Origin: Bradyrhizobium paxllaeri
GTDB lineage: Bacteria > Pseudomonadota > Alphaproteobacteria > Rhizobiales > Xanthobacteraceae
Assembly: GCF_001693515.2 (NCBI RefSeq)
Contig: NZ_CP042968.1
Coordinates: 4,712,001-4,776,000, forward strand
Reading direction: 5' to 3'
Length of the DNA stretch: 64,000 nucleotides
In this document: positions 62,013 through 64,000 of the stretch, piece by piece
Position numbering within the stretch: position 1 is the first letter of the stretch
Layout: every line of letters begins with the position of its first letter
Notes under the pieces: model-generated
Databases searched by the model: none
Seen by the model: only the letters and a program-made list of their open reading frames with translations
What the model was told of the DNA's origin: nothing
Translations under genes and position numbers: made by a program

Positions 62013-62597
62013 CTACTTGCCTTTGGGCTTCCTGGAGCGGGATTTTTTGGGCCCTACCTTGAGCGCCTTGAGCGCCGCGAACGGATGATCTTCGGGATCG
62101 GCGGCCTCAACCATCGGCTCAAATACGGCCCCGGCTTTGCGCGGATAGGGATCGACGGCGAGATACAGTGCATCAGTGGCAACCCTGCCGAGGTCGATCA
62201 TGCCGTTCTCGATCGGCTCGGGCGGATCGGGCGTTTCCTCGTCGCTCTCCTCGGCCTCGTCGACCAGCGCGGCCATCTGCGGGATCTGCTCGGGTGGCGC
62301 GAAGATCAGATCGATCGGTTCGTCGATGTCGTTCTCGATCTCCTCCAGCGTCACCACACAGGTCTGCCCGATGCGTGCCCGCACGTGGCCGGCCACGTGG
62401 AAGCGGCCGCCGCTCTTTGGGGTGACGTCGAACGTGGCCTGCGCCGACAGCACCTCGCGCAGACCGCCCATTTCGGCCATCGCGTTACGGATGGCCTGAT
62501 CGGCCTCGATGTCGCGATGCAGGCCCGTTTCGGGGATCTGCGCGACGGCAACGGGGACGCGCCACGGGTCAGGCTTCTCTGTGCCGGTCTTGTTCAT
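62013..62597 (-). CDS. DUF177 (YceD-like) protein
   Basis: The 194-residue protein belongs to the DUF177/YceD family, which is linked to 23S rRNA accumulation and rpmF in other bacteria. It has VRARIGQTCVVTLEEIENDI with the single conserved Cys and EPIDLIFAPPEQ, then an acidic stretch (VDEAEESDEETPDPPEPIE) and a Lys/Arg-rich C-terminus (KVGPKKSRSRKPKGK). ATG 62597 overlaps the chaperone stop by 4 nt. Function in this organism is inferred only. Confidence 0.88.
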   Translation of the reverse strand: MNKTGTEKPDPWRVPVAVAQIPETGLHRDIEADQAIRNAMAEMGGLREVLSAQATFDVTPKSGGRFHVAGHVRARIGQTCVVTLEEIENDIDEPIDLIFAPPEQIPQMAALVDEAEESDEETPDPPEPIENGMIDLGRVATDALYLAVDPYPRKAGAVFEPMVEAADPEDHPFAALKALKVGPKKSRSRKPKGK

Positions 62598-63145
62598 CGC
62601 CGTGCGCCCGCCTTCTCCGGCACCGGAAACCTGGCCGAGCCGCTTAGCAGCGACGCCTCGTCGAGACTGTCCAGGGTGACGATCGCCGATTCGGCATAGG
62701 CGGCAAGCAGCCGGGCTTTTTCGATATTCTCGCCGTTGAGGATATTCTTGCACATTGCCTGCGCCAGCGCCTCCCGCCCCTCGGTCAGCGCCATGTCATA
62801 GGCCGCCGTCCGGCCATAGAAGGCCTCGCCGAAGGCCTGCATCCGCTTCGGCACCTTGAGGTCACTCACCCCCATCTCGCGCAGATTATCGTCCATATCG
62901 TTGCAAAAATGGTCGAACAGCCCCTGCGACAGGGTCGTGGCACCCTCGACCGATTTCAACCGCCGCAGGACCAGCCACAAATGGACCAGAAGCAGGTCAA
63001 AACGGCCGTTAACCGTGTCCGGAACCCCAAAGTCCCGATAAAACAACGGTTCTCGCGCCTGCGTCACGATCATGCCATAGATGGCCTCGATGGTGCCGCG
63101 CAACGGCGGCCGGGGTTTCCTGAAGTGATTGAACGGCCAAAGCAT
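62594..63145 (-). CDS. Ubiquinol-cytochrome c chaperone family protein (CBP3-like)
   Basis: The 183-residue protein matches the bacterial Ubiq_cyt_C_chap family: LRGTIEAIYGMIVTQAREPL, FGVPDTVNGRFDLLLVHLWL, VLRRLKSVEGATTLSQGLFD and HFCNDMDDNLREMGVSDLKV. The related CBP3 helps cytochrome b assembly in bc1. ATG 63145 is the conserved start. The gene is divergent from bamE, with 121 nt between the starts, and is translated with DUF177. Confidence 0.92.
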   Translation of the reverse strand: MLWPFNHFRKPRPPLRGTIEAIYGMIVTQAREPLFYRDFGVPDTVNGRFDLLLVHLWLVLRRLKSVEGATTLSQGLFDHFCNDMDDNLREMGVSDLKVPKRMQAFGEAFYGRTAAYDMALTEGREALAQAMCKNILNGENIEKARLLAAYAESAIVTLDSLDEASLLSGSARFPVPEKAGARR

Positions 63146-63266
63146 TGTGGGTTCCGCGAGCGAGCCCTCCAGATTCTTTGCCGGGAGCCCGCGCATGTTG
63201 CAATCCAGCGTGCTGCCCGGTACGTCAACGCACCGCGCGATGCAAGAGGACGGGCTAATTCCTGAC

Positions 63267-63752
63267 ATGACTGAAATGAGCCACCTGAGCACCAGCGTGC
63301 CCTCGCCTCGCAGCCTGTCCGCACGCCGGCGCGGTTTTCGCACAGCGGCGGCCGTGGCATTGATCTGCGCGGCGCTGGCCGGCTGCACCGGCGAGCAGTT
63401 CCAGAAGGGCTATATCCTGCCGCCCAATGCGCTGGAGCAGATTCCGATCGGCGCCAGCCAGGATCAGGTGCTGATCGTGATGGGAACGCCGTCGACGGTC
63501 GCGACCCTGAACGGCGAGGTGTTCTATTACATCTCGCAGCGCTCCGAGCGCAAAGTCGCCTTCATGAATCAGCAGGTCGTCGACCAGCGCGTGATCGCGA
63601 TCTATTTCGACAAGAACCGCCAGGTGACGCGGCTTGCCAATTACGGATTGCAGGACGGCAAGATCTTCGACTTCATCAGCCGCACCACGCCCACATCCGG
63701 CCAGGAGCTCAGCTACCTGACGCCGCTGTTCAAGCTGCTCAGCTTCAACTAG
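63267..63752 (+). CDS. Outer membrane assembly factor BamE-like lipoprotein (SmpA/OmlA)
   Basis: The 161-residue protein has an N-terminal helix with lipobox LAGC (Cys about 40) and the SmpA/OmlA domain: ALEQIPIGASQDQVLIVMGT, PSTVATLNGEVFYYISQRS, FDKNRQVTRLANYGLQDGKI and FDFISRTTPTSGQELSYLTP. It is a predicted lipoprotein of the BAM complex at the inner face of the outer membrane. The start at ATG 63267 is chosen; ATG 63240 and 63276 are alternatives. Confidence 0.9.
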   Translation: MTEMSHLSTSVPSPRSLSARRRGFRTAAAVALICAALAGCTGEQFQKGYILPPNALEQIPIGASQDQVLIVMGTPSTVATLNGEVFYYISQRSERKVAFMNQQVVDQRVIAIYFDKNRQVTRLANYGLQDGKIFDFISRTTPTSGQELSYLTPLFKLLSFN

Positions 63753-64000
63753 GCCCGCAAGCGAAAGCCGCTGCGTCCGCAGGAAATGCATGCGGCATTT
63801 TCAGGACTGCAGCTCGCCCGCTTCTGCGCGCACATTCATCTGCGTATGTTTGTCTCATTCGCAGGCACCATCTGTGGCGTTGACGCCGCAAATATTTTGA
63901 TGCAACCTAAAGATGCACGATCCAAACAACATATCGGTACCTGGCGATGCTCGGCGAACCGGCTGCGGCGTCAGCGTGCGACCGCGCGCGACTGGAAACT
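63753..64000. other. Right-end stretch with no confirmed gene
   Basis: A short frame opens at ATG 63899 and is still open at the window edge (basic, no recognisable motif). It could be the start of a gene continuing beyond the window or chance. No tRNA, terminator or repeat was seen. Confidence 0.4.

Noticed and set aside
63899..64000. Frame opening at ATG 63899 and running off the window
   Set aside because: Arg-rich and featureless over the 33 codons visible; not enough to call a gene.

Overview
The window looks like chromosomal DNA of a Bradyrhizobium or close relative (Alphaproteobacteria, Hyphomicrobiales). Evidence is the high GC content, the core gene order bamE / ubiquinol-cytochrome c chaperone / DUF177 / plsX-fabH-ihfA-MerR-tRNA-Pro, a GcrA-type regulator with GANTC sites, nadABC preceded by a NadQ-type regulator, and several intergenic palindromic repeat families that I associate, from memory, with Bradyrhizobium genomes. 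No phage, plasmid, CRISPR or rRNA genes were seen.

Layout. 1-5 kb: a legumain-like C13 peptidase (cut by the window edge), a DUF992 secreted protein, an unusual PLP-fold enzyme with a small membrane protein, then a decayed patch with an IS5-type transposase remnant and the tail of a lost substrate-binding protein. 5-9 kb: a TAXI solute-binding protein, about 1 kb of gene-free DNA holding a dispersed repeat, and a hybrid histidine kinase. 9-15 kb: a GATase1 hydrolase, an AI-2E-type permease, a monooxygenase-like protein and a large exported protein with a CxxCH motif. 15-22.6 kb: a tight six-gene operon (DapA-like lyase, FAD-linked 2-hydroxyacid dehydrogenase, DUF1537 four-carbon acid sugar kinase, PdxA2-type dehydrogenase, iron alcohol dehydrogenase, TctC-type binding protein) facing a divergent IclR regulator. 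A perfect palindrome overlaps the predicted iclR promoter. This is the best candidate for an undescribed catabolic system.

22.6-36 kb: a diguanylate cyclase, rplM-rpsI with a clear promoter and terminator, a thioesterase, enoyl-CoA hydratase, CoA-binding protein, metY-type sulfhydrylase, then nadQ-nadA-nadB-nadC with two 19-bp operator-like palindromes, an FTR1 permease and heme A synthase. 36-45.6 kb: an exopolysaccharide locus (NodB-like protein lacking its usual catalytic residues, FemAB/CelD-like acetyltransferase, Wzz/ExoP-like protein with a degenerate kinase domain, GT4, WbaP-type initiating transferase, ExoQ/Wzy-like polymerase).

45.6-58.4 kb: mixed accessory metabolism (MarR plus flavin monooxygenase sharing a palindrome, saccharopine-dehydrogenase-like reductase, DUF169, YdcF, acetamidase, GrlR-like, a GcrA paralog, SDR, a second DapA-like protein, a LivK-type binding protein, and two probably related membrane-anchored proteins). 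58.4-64 kb: conserved housekeeping genes for lipid synthesis, IHF alpha, and BamE.

A recurring architectural feature is that nearly every palindromic intergenic repeat sits within about 20 nt downstream of a stop codon, and several abut or supply the stop codon. Gene starts were chosen by in-frame start codon plus Shine-Dalgarno where visible. All homology statements are recognition from the sequence, not database searches.
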